The position numbers were made by a program, and so were the translations under genes. The notes below the pieces were generated by a model. It made no database searches and was not told the DNA's origin. It was given only the letters and a program-made list of their open reading frames with translations. From positions 1 through 62,281 of the IMG/VR virus record IMGVR_UViG_3300044627_002262: a DNA stretch of 62,281 nucleotides. One strand, given 5' to 3'. Below, one piece after another: positions 14,101 to 23,926 of this stretch. Every line of letters begins with the position of its first letter. The first letter of the stretch is position 1. The DNA comes from a virus.

Positions 14101-17100
14101 TCATTGCGAGGAGTCAACACTTCAATCAGGTACTTTTTTCGATCCTGCGATAGTTCCAATGTGGGAGTGAGATCGGCAACTGTGGTGTACCCAAATCCGT
14201 ACTTGCCGGGCTTGCCGCCGATCACCACAGAGAAGTCGCCAGCATCTGCCTGCATCGTCCTCTCAACGGGAGTTGGCTTCTTCGGCAGTACAACCATGCT
14301 CAATGGTTTTTCAACCTGCTGCTGCTGTTCTGGAGCGGTTGCTTCGCTCAATGGCAAGCCTTCGCCTGCTGGCATGAATCGAATGTCTAACGAGGTAGTC
14401 TGGAACCTCTGCGAGAGAGGGATTACATTGCCTTCGCCATCGTATGTTACTGGGTCTGCTGATTTGATTTGCTCTGGGTTAAATACAGCATAGTTGATTG
14501 GTGCGCCCATCCCATCAGTTACACGAATAGCGTCTTGACCTCTTTCTTTTGCTTTTGCGATAGCGCGAACTTCATCATATGAACGAACAATTCCTTTTCT
14601 AACATTTTCAGCCTTTAAAAATACAGGCATGACTTTCCCAAAAACAGATGCTTCGTTTATATCTGTTGCTACAAAAATAGCACCACCAAGAGCAGAATTA
14701 GGTTCAAAAACATTAAATGGAGATTGTGATCTTGTTCCGTGGAATCCTTTAATATTATATCCAGCCCTCTTTGCCGCCTCATCCACCATCTTCTGCAACT
14801 GCGATTGGTTATCCTCTGGGTTTTTGGCAAAGTTGAGGTACTCTGCATCTGACACTGCTGGCATGAACTGCAACTGCCCTGCACTGACAACTTTTGCCAT
14901 CTCTGGGGTGATGTTTACTCGCCAGATTGGGGTTTGTTTAGATTCTGGTGCTTTATTATATGCATTGAAATCTTCGTAATCAGTTGGTTTGCCTTTTGGA
15001 GTTTCTATTTCAGACTTCTCAACCTTGCCCCCCATCTTGCCAACATATTTACCGATCTCTTTTGGAAGGATTTGATCGTAGAATCCTTTCATGCCTTCGC
15101 CACCGACTTTAAGGTCTGCATTTTCAAGGACGCGCCACCCGTTTTTATCTTTTTCTTGCGCTAAAAGTTTTTGAGCGGTTTCTTTTCCAATATAATCTGC
15201 TAATTTATCAGGGGTAATTCCAGTTTGAATGATTGGCATTTCTCTTCCCTTTTCGCCAGTTAACCTTCCCCCTTGTTTGTCTTCATTGTATTCGATGCGA
15301 TCAATCTGCTTACTCAAATCATATCGTTCAGCTTGCGTGTCTCCAACAGTCCAACCGATCCATTGCTTGCCTGACTCTACGGCATCGCGCAATGCGCGTT
15401 TAAAGAGTTGTAGTGACCAATCTTTTCGGAATGGCGCGTCTGGGATACCTTCTCTTAAAGTTGTATTTCTTGCTTGTCTTGCTTGATTCCTCAAAGAATT
15501 AAGTTCTGTTAATAAATCAGGGGTGAGAGGAGTTGGTGCTTCATTATTCAGATACTCCATACGAGCCTGTTGCTCGTTTGTTAAATCTTCAAAAGATTTA
15601 TCTTCCAAATACCCCTTCTCCCTTCCTGCCTGATGCCTGTCAGACTGCAATTCTTCGATGAACAATCCATCGTTGCCTTCAGCATCTGTGCGCTCATTCA
15701 AGCGCATATGCGCTACATAGTTGTGAACATTTGGGAAGTGGGATGAGGTGTATTCTCCAGCGCGGTTGAAGCGTGAGCGCACTTTATCCATCGCCTGACT
15801 GCGTTCTTGTGGTGTCCAAGATTCCCACTGTTTGCCAGCATCCATCTTAGCCTGATCCTCAATGTCTGATTCAGCGATTCCGCGATTTTTCTCTGGCATT
15901 GCCATCACAACTTCACGATAGTTTTCACCACCGGAGAGTTGGTATTTAGCGTATTTTGGAGCAGGTAATTTTGATGCGTTATCTATTGCATTTTGTAATG
16001 CGAATGGCAGTTCATCAAATTCAAGTGGATCATCAAACTCGTCGTAAAATGCTGCCTCACCATATTGATCTTCAATTTTTATTCTATAGGTATCAGCAAT
16101 ATCTTTAACCGAAGCATCTTCTCCAAGTGTCACTTCTTCAAATTTGACCTGACCTTCGTTGCGAAGATAGTCCATCAGTTCAACCACAGGAACCTTGCCG
16201 TTGTTCTCGCCTGCGAGTCGGTCAATGGCATCCAGTACGCCTGACCATTTGACCTCTTCCTGCTTCACATTCTGCGGGTTCGTAATGACTGCCTTCAACT
16301 GCTCTGGCGTTGCTGTTGCGCCTTGGAATTTGCGTTGGATTTCTGTTTGCAGTTTGCTCTTGAATCCACGCTCGCCAGATGGTGCTTCTGCAACTGCTGG
16401 CATGAACTGCGTGATCGGGCCTAACGATTTATCACCTTTATAAAGAATCTTAATCTTTGAATCATCAAAGATAACATAATTATATGTTTTTGGAACACTT
16501 GTTATTTGTTCAGCAGTAAGTCCAATCTGTTTTTGTTTGGTTTGAGTTATCCTATCAGTAAATTTAATACCATCGAATCCCATCGCTTTTAATTGCATGG
16601 AGGCTTCTTTAGGATTACCAATATATTCGCTTAATGCATCATAATAATCTCCAACTGTATCAATTCTAACTGGGAAAGCAGTGTCTATTTCAATATTTTT
16701 TTTCAAATCGTCTACTTTATCTCGAAGTCTTGAGTCTATATTGCTATTCCAATCAAGAATTTTATCTTCATCTATATCAAGATCAACTTTATATTGATAT
16801 TGAAGAGGAACAAATTTATCTATTTCTTTTCTATTCTCTGCAAAGTAAAGACCCCATCCATACACTTGTTCTTTATTCCCAGAATTAATAAAGTCTAAAT
16901 TAAATTTATCAAAGTCTGCTCTTGATGCATGGAATGCAGGCAGGTATTGCAACCCAGCAGGCGCAACAACTGCGTTTTCAAATCGAGTTCCACTCTGGAT
17001 GCGATCTTTGAGCGATTGGCGATATTGCATCACATCGTTTGCTGCCGCCACGATTTGCTCGTCAGTGATATCCGGCGAGATTTGCAATGCGCCTGCTTCG

Positions 17101-20100
17101 TTCACAACGCTACGGATGTACTCTGGAAGCGTCTGGGTTGCGTTATCGACCCTGCCTTCGTTGTAATTGTCCACTGCCGCCAGAATGAGGTCTTGCGGAG
17201 AATTCATCATATCCACCTCGGTGGTTTCTGGTGCTTCTACGATCTCCTCGGTTGCTGCCGCCTGATCTTGTGCCTGCGATTCCAGTTGCTGGTAGATTTT
17301 TTCCAGTTCGGTTTCGAGTGCTGGAATGATCGGACTACGACCCCCGTCTGCGTAGAGTTGATCGAGTTTGGATGAAAGTACCTTGGCGATGTCTTGCGGC
17401 GGCACAGTGCCGTCCTGTGCGTCCAGAATAGCCAATTCTGCCTCGGTCTCGGCATCGATGTCCGAAACGATCTCCTCTGGTTCAAGCGAGGCGACATTTT
17501 CAGGGTCAAACATCGACACGATCTGAATCCTCGGCATCTGGTCTTGTCCCTGCACCAACTGCAATGACTCGGTTGGGAGCAAATCGTCCATCTGGCGCAA
17601 CTCGCTTTCGAGTGCATCAATCTCGCCAGTTGCCATTGCGCGGCGAACACGGGTAGCAGTGACGCTACCATCGAATCGGTTCTGAACCTCCTCGGCAGTC
17701 ATCGGTGCTGCCATCGGGTTAACCGCTGGCATATAATTTGTGGTTAGGTAGCCATAATTTATCGGCAACTTTTGCGAGGGTGACTCCGAAAAATTATTGA
17801 TGCGATCAAGCCGACGAGACCGAATTACAATGTCAAGATTGTCTTTGCCTCTTGCCCTTGGAAGTGTGCTGCGGTCAGGGTTGGATTCTTTGGTCTCTGC
17901 GTTGTATGCATTGAAAAGATCGTTGATCTTATTCTTCATTTTGCCTGCGATGTATGCGTCAGGATGAAGTCCAGTCTCGCCTTTTTCGCCCCTTGAATGA
18001 TTATCAAGTAGCTTTATTAAAGAGTCCCAGAATGCACCTGTATCGCCATTCCAAGGTTGCAAGTTCTCTGGCTTTTTATCTGACCACGCTTGCATTTTAT
18101 CGTATAGGCGACTGATAGAAATTGTGGTGAGCGCAAAGTTGCCGTCCTTCGTGAGTTGAAACCCGATTGGCACTTCATCGCGAATTTTTGGAGAGAGTGC
18201 TTTGTACCTGCCATTCAGCAGTGATGCTTGGTACTCCATGACAACGCGAGTGCCATCATTCCGCGCCATGAGTTCGTTGAAAAACTTGGTCATGCGCTTC
18301 AGGTTTGGCGAAACCACTTCGTTTGGCAGTGCCATGAATGCCTCGATTTGAGCGGGAGACATAACCCCTCGATAGTTTCCATTTCCAGTGTCTGAAAGTC
18401 TAATGCCAGACCCGTCGTCTTTCGCGGAATCAATCGCATTTTGGATAATTTCTGTCCGCTTCCTTGCGCGAGCTTTCATCTCACGATTTGTCAAGATAAT
18501 CGGACTGCCGTCTGGTTTTCGAGCAATGCGCGTGTCGGTCTCAAATGTAGTTCCGTCTGGCATCGAGCCAAATGTAATTTCAGGCCCAAGTGTCACCACA
18601 TTGCCATTGGCATCGACCAACTGACCCCCCTGCGTCCTGTATACATCAACGAATGGATCAATTTTCGCACCAGCAGGAACAACGATTTCGGTGACACTAC
18701 CATCAGGCGCAGTCGCTTTGATGATCTGCTCCTTCTCGAAAAAGTCTGCGTGTCGATATTTATTTTGGAGCGCAACACTGCCCAGAACCTTGGTCAACGG
18801 AATGTCTGGTTCATCGGATTCGCGACTCTGCTGGACAGTCATTGTGCCGTCAAAATCTTTTAGACCTCTCTGGTACTGACGCACCATTGCAAGCGTCTCT
18901 GGTGACATCTGCGCTCCAAGAACAGAAGAGTATCCACCAGCATTGTCAAAAAGGATTCCGTTTTTTCGGAGCGTCTCTTTCAGTTGCTTCAGCCTACCAC
19001 TTTTGGTCTTGACCTCAAACCAGTCCATGACATTGCGACCAACATCATCGAGCGATGCGCGAGTTCCACCTGCATACTCGCCAGTGGCAGCAGCAGTCTC
19101 TGCAAGAATTTCGTCTTTGATGTACGCTCGCATCTTCTCGACCTCCCCGCCGAATTGAGCGTAGAAACTCGCCCCATTGTCGCTCGGAGACATCATCTTT
19201 GCGTACTGCGTAGCGTACCTGTCCAAGTCTTCGTCAGAGTAAATTCCCTGCTGGTAAACCTCGACACTACCATCATCGTTTTTGATTTTCTGGTCGAACA
19301 ATTGACCACGCAACGGAGCGAGCATCTTGTTTACTTCTGCGAACTGTTGCACTGCGTGTTGAACCTCATGCTGGAGCGTGTGGCGCAAATTTAGACCCTG
19401 CGAGGTCATGTGCTTGATTAGGTCTGCATTGATTACAGCAGTTGCTCCCTGCTGGTTGATTCGGCGCAAATGTGGAGGAACGAATCCCTCTGAATTCGGG
19501 TCAGCATTGTCTTCCTGCAATGCGAATCCACGCGCAGATTTTGCGCCTTCAACATCGTTCTGGAACTTCTGCAAGAGTTGCCGTGCCTCAGTGAGCTTTT
19601 GACTGTCAGTCTCGGTGAGAGATGGAATGCCAGTGAGCAGATTGATAGTAGTCTCTGCTTGTTTCAATGAGTCACCATAAAGGTCACGGAAAAATTGATC
19701 AGCGTTTGCTGGATCAAGAACGGCAATTTTAACTCCGCGAAGTCCAGCAACTCCACCTGTGGATTGTGCAAGATCGTATGCGTCAATGAATGCGAGTGCG
19801 GTCTGGCGAGTTGCCTCTGCCTGCGTTTCTGGAGTTGATTTGGAAAGTGCTTCCCGTTGCTTCAGGAACCCGTCAATCTGTTTTTGATCAAAGGCAGCAT
19901 CTTCTGGGTTGATTTGAGCGTCTCGCTTCTTTTCGAGACTTGCAATGCTGGTCTCGATTGCTGCTTTGCGACTCTCGATGTTTGATAGATCGGCAATGTT
20001 TTGCTGAATCTCTGGAGATGCTTGCGCCATGAACCGCTTGATATCGGCATCTTCATCGCGGCGATAGGCAGCAGGGTCTGGAGTGACAAGATTGGTGATC

Positions 20101-21602
20101 TTTTCTGCCATCGTCGTGCGAGGATCAATCAGTCCACCAATTCGCTCGTACGATCTCGTCCCTGCCAGACTGCCAATGCCAAATCCTGTTCCAGCACTGA
20201 ATCCGAGGTCTTCTGCCGTCTCGATGTCTGGCAGACCCATTACGACATTCATCGCGGCAGCATTAATGCCCGGTTGAATCAACGCATTCGATTGGCGAAT
20301 CGTCCAGTCGGCTAACTTTGCTCGCGCAACTCCACCTTTTCCTTGCGCCCCAAAAAGTTTTTTTGTCAGGTCACTGGAATCTATTGCTTGCCCTGCTCGC
20401 TCAACCATTCCCCTTCTTCCTGCCGTTCCGGCAATGTCAGCTTGCTTTGTGATGTCCTTGATCACCCTTGCAGTTGCAGAAACAGGTTTTGCAACGCTAA
20501 CAACGGGTAGGATTGCAGTGTTTACAGTACCTTTGATCCAAGTGTCTGGATCATTTATTGCGTACTCGCCAATTTTTTTTGCGCCAGTCTGAAGAAGTTC
20601 AGTTCCCTGAAGGACTTTGTTTGCGGCGTATTCAGTTCCTGCCGCAAGTTTGGAAGTGCCTTGCATTGCAAAGTCTCCTGCCTTGTTCATTACTGGAGCG
20701 GTTACTTTGGAAAGAGGCTTTAAAACTGCTCCGCTCAACCTGCCTCCACCGGGGATAGCCACAGGTGAAACAAACTCTCCCAGCGCAGAAATATTCTGGT
20801 TGATCTGGTCTTTAGTAAGACCCTGATCAAGCATGGTCTGGATATAGTCTTGCTTTACTTTTTCGACTTCTTCAGGAGACAATCCCATCTTCTTTGCCTC
20901 GTACTCAACATATCCCTGAATCAGCGGATTTTGAGAAAGAAGTGCGGCAACTCGGTCTGGATTTTGTTCTGTTTCTTGAGCTTCCAACTGACGCATGGTT
21001 TGTCTGTTTTGCCATGCTCGGAAGCGTTCTTCTTCACTTTTCCCAAACAATTTGTCAGTAGTAGCACTGCCAAACATTCCAAATCTAACAGCAGCATTTA
21101 CTGTTTCTTCAATATCTTTTGCTGCACCAATTCCAAGAGACCTAATTGCCTCTTCGCGTTCTTTAAATACTTTCTTTGCCTCTTCTGAATCTAAACGACC
21201 ATAGCCTCCAGAAAGTGCAAAAGCAGCAGGCTGAACAACTGCTTTGTTTGCTAACTCAACTGCGCCTGATGCAGTTTGCCCAATGATATCTGCTGCTGCT
21301 GGAATAAATGCTCCTACTGCACCAGATGCTTTGTCCGCAAGACTGCGTTCGTCTTCTGCTTTGAACAGTTTCCGTTGGAGTTTGTCAGATAACTTAACCC
21401 CTTCAGACTGCATCTTCTTGATTTCATCGATGCTTAAATCGTCTTCTAATTTAATGCCTTCTGGAACTTCTTTAAATGACTTGGGAGGTTCTAATACAGC
21501 ACCTTCTGGTATTTCTTTAAATGACTTGGGAGGTTCAGGTTCCAACCCGATAACTTTAACTCCTTCAGGTGGTTCTTTAAACGATTGTTGCGGTTCAGCC
21601 AT
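11151..21602 (-). CDS. Giant polyvalent virion/ejection protein (zincin, two ART-like domains, LPD)
   Basis: 3483 residues, one sixth of the genome. Order: three SFKExPEG repeats (1-50); Ala/Gly-rich hydrophobic helical region (60-500); a zincin-type metallopeptidase motif HEVQH (745-749); unknown region to about 1290; an ADP-ribosyltransferase-like domain beginning FHASRADF and containing YGWGLYFAEN (about 1555-1725); a phage-typical large-polyvalent-protein domain (GENYREVVMAMPE...LFIEELQSDRHQ...RAGWTVGD-like, about 1890-2235); a second ART-like domain beginning GFHGTRS (about 2280-2400); and a long C-terminal region. The motif [FY][ML]PA recurs at 1291, 1554, 1734, 2247 and 2410, at domain boundaries. 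Such proteins are packaged and injected to act in the new host. Its last-of-the-virion-block position matches T7 gp16-like genes. It is not an N4-type RNA polymerase: no polymerase motif is seen. Confidence 0.85.
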   Translation of the reverse strand: MAEPQQSFKEPPEGVKVIGLEPEPPKSFKEIPEGAVLEPPKSFKEVPEGIKLEDDLSIDEIKKMQSEGVKLSDKLQRKLFKAEDERSLADKASGAVGAFIPAAADIIGQTASGAVELANKAVVQPAAFALSGGYGRLDSEEAKKVFKEREEAIRSLGIGAAKDIEETVNAAVRFGMFGSATTDKLFGKSEEERFRAWQNRQTMRQLEAQETEQNPDRVAALLSQNPLIQGYVEYEAKKMGLSPEEVEKVKQDYIQTMLDQGLTKDQINQNISALGEFVSPVAIPGGGRLSGAVLKPLSKVTAPVMNKAGDFAMQGTSKLAAGTEYAANKVLQGTELLQTGAKKIGEYAINDPDTWIKGTVNTAILPVVSVAKPVSATARVIKDITKQADIAGTAGRRGMVERAGQAIDSSDLTKKLFGAQGKGGVARAKLADWTIRQSNALIQPGINAAAMNVVMGLPDIETAEDLGFSAGTGFGIGSLAGTRSYERIGGLIDPRTTMAEKITNLVTPDPAAYRRDEDADIKRFMAQASPEIQQNIADLSNIESRKAAIETSIASLEKKRDAQINPEDAAFDQKQIDGFLKQREALSKSTPETQAEATRQTALAFIDAYDLAQSTGGVAGLRGVKIAVLDPANADQFFRDLYGDSLKQAETTINLLTGIPSLTETDSQKLTEARQLLQKFQNDVEGAKSARGFALQEDNADPNSEGFVPPHLRRINQQGATAVINADLIKHMTSQGLNLRHTLQHEVQHAVQQFAEVNKMLAPLRGQLFDQKIKNDDGSVEVYQQGIYSDEDLDRYATQYAKMMSPSDNGASFYAQFGGEVEKMRAYIKDEILAETAAATGEYAGGTRASLDDVGRNVMDWFEVKTKSGRLKQLKETLRKNGILFDNAGGYSSVLGAQMSPETLAMVRQYQRGLKDFDGTMTVQQSRESDEPDIPLTKVLGSVALQNKYRHADFFEKEQIIKATAPDGSVTEIVVPAGAKIDPFVDVYRTQGGQLVDANGNVVTLGPEITFGSMPDGTTFETDTRIARKPDGSPIILTNREMKARARKRTEIIQNAIDSAKDDGSGIRLSDTGNGNYRGVMSPAQIEAFMALPNEVVSPNLKRMTKFFNELMARNDGTRVVMEYQASLLNGRYKALSPKIRDEVPIGFQLTKDGNFALTTISISRLYDKMQAWSDKKPENLQPWNGDTGAFWDSLIKLLDNHSRGEKGETGLHPDAYIAGKMKNKINDLFNAYNAETKESNPDRSTLPRARGKDNLDIVIRSRRLDRINNFSESPSQKLPINYGYLTTNYMPAVNPMAAPMTAEEVQNRFDGSVTATRVRRAMATGEIDALESELRQMDDLLPTESLQLVQGQDQMPRIQIVSMFDPENVASLEPEEIVSDIDAETEAELAILDAQDGTVPPQDIAKVLSSKLDQLYADGGRSPIIPALETELEKIYQQLESQAQDQAAATEEIVEAPETTEVDMMNSPQDLILAAVDNYNEGRVDNATQTLPEYIRSVVNEAGALQISPDITDEQIVAAANDVMQYRQSLKDRIQSGTRFENAVVAPAGLQYLPAFHASRADFDKFNLDFINSGNKEQVYGWGLYFAENRKEIDKFVPLQYQYKVDLDIDEDKILDWNSNIDSRLRDKVDDLKKNIEIDTAFPVRIDTVGDYYDALSEYIGNPKEASMQLKAMGFDGIKFTDRITQTKQKQIGLTAEQITSVPKTYNYVIFDDSKIKILYKGDKSLGPITQFMPAVAEAPSGERGFKSKLQTEIQRKFQGATATPEQLKAVITNPQNVKQEEVKWSGVLDAIDRLAGENNGKVPVVELMDYLRNEGQVKFEEVTLGEDASVKDIADTYRIKIEDQYGEAAFYDEFDDPLEFDELPFALQNAIDNASKLPAPKYAKYQLSGGENYREVVMAMPEKNRGIAESDIEDQAKMDAGKQWESWTPQERSQAMDKVRSRFNRAGEYTSSHFPNVHNYVAHMRLNERTDAEGNDGLFIEELQSDRHQAGREKGYLEDKSFEDLTNEQQARMEYLNNEAPTPLTPDLLTELNSLRNQARQARNTTLREGIPDAPFRKDWSLQLFKRALRDAVESGKQWIGWTVGDTQAERYDLSKQIDRIEYNEDKQGGRLTGEKGREMPIIQTGITPDKLADYIGKETAQKLLAQEKDKNGWRVLENADLKVGGEGMKGFYDQILPKEIGKYVGKMGGKVEKSEIETPKGKPTDYEDFNAYNKAPESKQTPIWRVNITPEMAKVVSAGQLQFMPAVSDAEYLNFAKNPEDNQSQLQKMVDEAAKRAGYNIKGFHGTRSQSPFNVFEPNSALGGAIFVATDINEASVFGKVMPVFLKAENVRKGIVRSYDEVRAIAKAKERGQDAIRVTDGMGAPINYAVFNPEQIKSADPVTYDGEGNVIPLSQRFQTTSLDIRFMPAGEGLPLSEATAPEQQQQVEKPLSMVVLPKKPTPVERTMQADAGDFSVVIGGKPGKYGFGYTTVADLTPTLELSQDRKKYLIEVLTPRNDELNKKRDALLDIGNLYWENIDIKNKEDKSQDDIQRSEEIADLLNEFMENPDRDFTLNDAAQVAEVDRLTRSINLMNRGMVPAPFKFPVDNREVPVPVEKPADIPQDASKEDKAKYAKDLAAYEAYVALVKKQEQDVSVGLKSLQGAVATLFKTKKFKEFIAEAAGLTGIQFDNILGTWKFEAEPSFVFSAPNMTWEQSQSVTKWLSVLMTQDAGIAWKPSIGLTEGAPSVYLVHDKKLTEEQILNAFKKAKEVGIDGLSVTVDGRGIKAANFDNIDKFEDKLIEIQKASNIKNINKTLVDSFYYDTTSDFTADDGSLKVPDWIKGESINEENTQDQQGGIPKAIQQDTRLARGFPILLRRGIDSVLIPYAKSLAGEGFTFDPDRFAERYGLGQEVADYIREQLYPTSGLSRSVTPILDGTEKFTVPESYYTKGGRLKTSVNDLMYALQKRSADDGFIQPGDYSTRAGQIVAETIVDEIQGHMERAAKNPEAPNAIGWYDTALKKMKQKYSEFFPFLNRGTPTYDADKEFIFDSVLGIASQGNNVFENGKMAARVQFLLESGKTLPEIKDELYGTFGGETRAIENNLLKLDELIKNNGIQALDKLFRKKMTVSEWNGYFKKNKNLWFKGKPLTVDGQADQMVTGFSVFGPKIGSFINNLHGDYTTLTADLWFTRTWNRILGNVFQHAPLKEANQYDTFRKSILEQYRSDSANSAGEKFEPLLKRINKDGEKEFFDYMNEPELDGISRDGLDKLLADPQKMLELATALEDRYRKGQYKAKSDLRRAAKNWVENRTDPVAAPRTDLERDFQQDVMEIAQKKLRRKGIDITIADMQAALWYNEKELFGLYGAQVSGSEPADYADAADNVDEIMAYASLFKVNRLVEVDGKKRTEIVRLLTPEEEVALTGVQNAKTPEEYVALLAARKKAEDDENAAEKKLEEAELKVAKFKRELATATDEKSKQKLQASLEKAKMTLSNLTGETKK

Positions 21603-21603
21603 T

Positions 21604-23379
21604 TTATTTGCTTAATTTAAATTCAGTTCCATCCCAAACATATTTATATCCATCTTTTACAAAAGAAGTAACACCTTTTTCATATTTAGGTTTTTCAGAT
21701 TGAATATTTTGAAATTTAGTTGGACTTTCAACATTCATTACTTCTTTTTTATCTGCTTCAAGACCAGAAATGAGTCTTGCTGTAGACTCTCTCATGGATT
21801 TTATGTTTTCTAAAAATGTAGCTTCATCCATGTCTGGATCAACTGATCCTTGAAGTGATGTAAGCATTTTTAATTCAGAATCCGATAATGCACCAAGAGA
21901 CCCTCCTTGATTTTTTAATGCAACCAATTCATCAAATCCAACAATTCCTTTTACTGTATCAAGTAAACTTCTTGTTGTCCTTGCGTCATTTGCAAAAAGA
22001 TTGTACTTCATAAGACCTGAAATACCTCCAGCACCAGCAAAAAGATATCCCGGTGCTATTTTTTCAATTTGTTCTAATGTCTTTTTAAGAACTTCTGCCT
22101 TTTTTATATTATTATCAAATGTTGCAATTTGTTGTTTGACAGGCATTTTAGGCTTATATACATATGTTTCCTTGCCATCAGCATCTCTTATTGATTCAGT
22201 AAAATATCCTTCTGGAGCAGTTTTTGCTGGAGGTGCTTCTTCAGAAACTTCAACTTCTACATAGTACAATTTGCTGCCTTTATCTCCTTTTACAGCATCA
22301 ATTTTTGCTTTAACTCCAAGTTTTTGTTGAAGAATTTTCTTTGCCATATTAGCTTCCGCTGGGCTTTTATATGGTCTTGCAGTCAATTGGTTTTCAATTT
22401 GGAATTTGTATTCAGCTTCACTTAATTGAACTGGTTGTGTAGGTTCAGGAGTTGCTGCAAGCGCAGGTTCTGCCTGTGGAAGCGCAGGCTCAACTGGAGG
22501 AGTTCCAGCAAGAGGTTTTTCTTCTGCTCCAGACACTGGCACAAGTTGACTTGTTTCACCAGAAAGCGTGATTTGTCCTACAGTCTCTGGAAGTGTGCCT
22601 TGTTGTCGAGGTGGTTGCAACCCTTCCAAACTATATCCTGCGATTTCTTGCACTGGCACAGGAGTAACTGCGCTAATGTCAGAAAATAAATTAGGTTCAG
22701 CAGGTGATGCTGCAACACTGCGATTTTTAAAAGCATCACGATAAGCAACAAAATTAGGATTTTCGCTTTGCCCAAAAATAGACTTTTGCGAAACGCCAGC
22801 AGGCGCAGCAGGAGCAGTTGTTGGAGTAGCAGGAGCGGCAGGCGCAGTTGTTGGAGTAGCGGGTGAAGTTGCTGGGACTTCTTCTATTTTTGTTTTAAAA
22901 TCTGGTAAATTTGAAAATTGACTAAAATCCATTTCAAAAGGTTCCAGTGGCGCATTTTCATCTACTTCAACAGCACTTTCATTTTTTGTTTTTGCTGCCG
23001 CAATTTGCTGCGTTAACAAATCACTTCTCTGCTGCTGATAAGCAGTTTCTGCTGCTGTTGGCGCGGCTTTAATTTTAGCAATCTCCATTGCTCGATCATG
23101 CTCTAATTTTGAATCTGCCGTTGCCTTTGCCTCTTGCGCCTTCGATGTCAATGCGCCAGTAACTCCACTCAATGCGGAGGTAACGCCTTTAACAATGCCT
23201 TCAGTCAGTGCCTGCCTGCCCTTCCAGAATCCCTCGGTAACAATCTCTGGATTTTGCTTTAGAAATTCCATAGGAGTGTTTGCGGCAAATCGCAAACCCT
23301 CCCCTCGACTTTGAATGGGATTGATACTTGCCAAGGCAGTCGATGCCTTGGGCGCATAAGAGAATGAAAAGGCAGTCAT
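21604..23379 (-). CDS. Internal virion (ejection) protein
   Basis: 591 residues. N-terminal third is helical (AMEIAKIKAAPTAAETAYQQQRSDLLTQQI), then a Pro/Ala/Thr linker with the duplicated unit ATPTTAPAAP (about 170-195), and a C-terminal domain with DTVKGIVGFDELVALKNQGG, SLGALSDSELKMLTSLQGSVDP and a final FVKDGYKYVWDGTEFKLSK beta unit. The GALSDSELKMLxSLQG signature is typical of podovirus internal proteins. It lies just upstream of the giant protein with one base between stop and start, so the two are probably ejected together. Confidence 0.7.
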   Translation of the reverse strand: MTAFSFSYAPKASTALASINPIQSRGEGLRFAANTPMEFLKQNPEIVTEGFWKGRQALTEGIVKGVTSALSGVTGALTSKAQEAKATADSKLEHDRAMEIAKIKAAPTAAETAYQQQRSDLLTQQIAAAKTKNESAVEVDENAPLEPFEMDFSQFSNLPDFKTKIEEVPATSPATPTTAPAAPATPTTAPAAPAGVSQKSIFGQSENPNFVAYRDAFKNRSVAASPAEPNLFSDISAVTPVPVQEIAGYSLEGLQPPRQQGTLPETVGQITLSGETSQLVPVSGAEEKPLAGTPPVEPALPQAEPALAATPEPTQPVQLSEAEYKFQIENQLTARPYKSPAEANMAKKILQQKLGVKAKIDAVKGDKGSKLYYVEVEVSEEAPPAKTAPEGYFTESIRDADGKETYVYKPKMPVKQQIATFDNNIKKAEVLKKTLEQIEKIAPGYLFAGAGGISGLMKYNLFANDARTTRSLLDTVKGIVGFDELVALKNQGGSLGALSDSELKMLTSLQGSVDPDMDEATFLENIKSMRESTARLISGLEADKKEVMNVESPTKFQNIQSEKPKYEKGVTSFVKDGYKYVWDGTEFKLSK

Positions 23380-23387
23380 GGTAATGA

Positions 23388-23924
23388 TTAAGTTCCTCCG
23401 AATTGTAAACCTTGCGTGTTAGGCATCGTATAGCGGTTCTGCACGGCATTTGTGCCGCCAGAGTCCTGATTTAGTTTTTGAGCGATAGCAGCACCTGATG
23501 GAGCAATAGGAGCAGGCATTCCTGCACTTCCCATTGATGCCGCCTGCTGTTGCTTGGCAGCAGCAGGGTTAAATCCACTGGCTTGTGGTCGAGAATAATT
23601 CATCTGCCCACTTTGGATTGGCGTATTCAGTGTGGATTGCAATTTGTTGCTAACATCTTGCTGATTTTGCGTAGCGAGACTACGAGCATTAGCAGATTGA
23701 GTTGAAATGGCTTGCTGCCTTGCTGCCTCTTCTGCCGCTTTCCTTGCTGCTTCCTCTGCCGCTCGCTGCGCGGCAAGAGCGTCCGCTTGCTGTTTTGCGA
23801 ATGCCTGCGCCTGTGCGTCCTGTTGGCGTTGCATTTCTCGCATTTGGGCAGAATTGTCTGGAGCGGGAGTGCTTCCACCACCACCACCACCACTGCGACC
23901 TTTAGATTTTCCTTGTCCTCCCAT
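23388..23924 (-). CDS. MGG...GLxFGG small virion protein 1
   Basis: 178 residues. Starts MGGQGKSKGRSGGGGGGS and continues as a Gln/Ala-rich coiled coil (EMQRQQDAQAQAFAKQQADAL...). It ends in RYTMPNTQGLQFGGT. The same MGG start and PNxxGLxFGG ending occur in the two genes upstream. A strong Shine-Dalgarno (GGAGG, 9 bases before ATG) is present, unlike most genes here. Expected to be an internal capsid or connector component; the exact role is unknown. Confidence 0.7.
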   Translation of the reverse strand: MGGQGKSKGRSGGGGGGSTPAPDNSAQMREMQRQQDAQAQAFAKQQADALAAQRAAEEAARKAAEEAARQQAISTQSANARSLATQNQQDVSNKLQSTLNTPIQSGQMNYSRPQASGFNPAAAKQQQAASMGSAGMPAPIAPSGAAIAQKLNQDSGGTNAVQNRYTMPNTQGLQFGGT

Positions 23925-23926
23925 AA

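Noticed and set aside
11151-21602. N4-like giant virion RNA polymerase, suggested by length (3483 residues)
   Set aside because: No RNA polymerase motif was found; instead a zincin and ADP-ribosyltransferase-like domains are seen.
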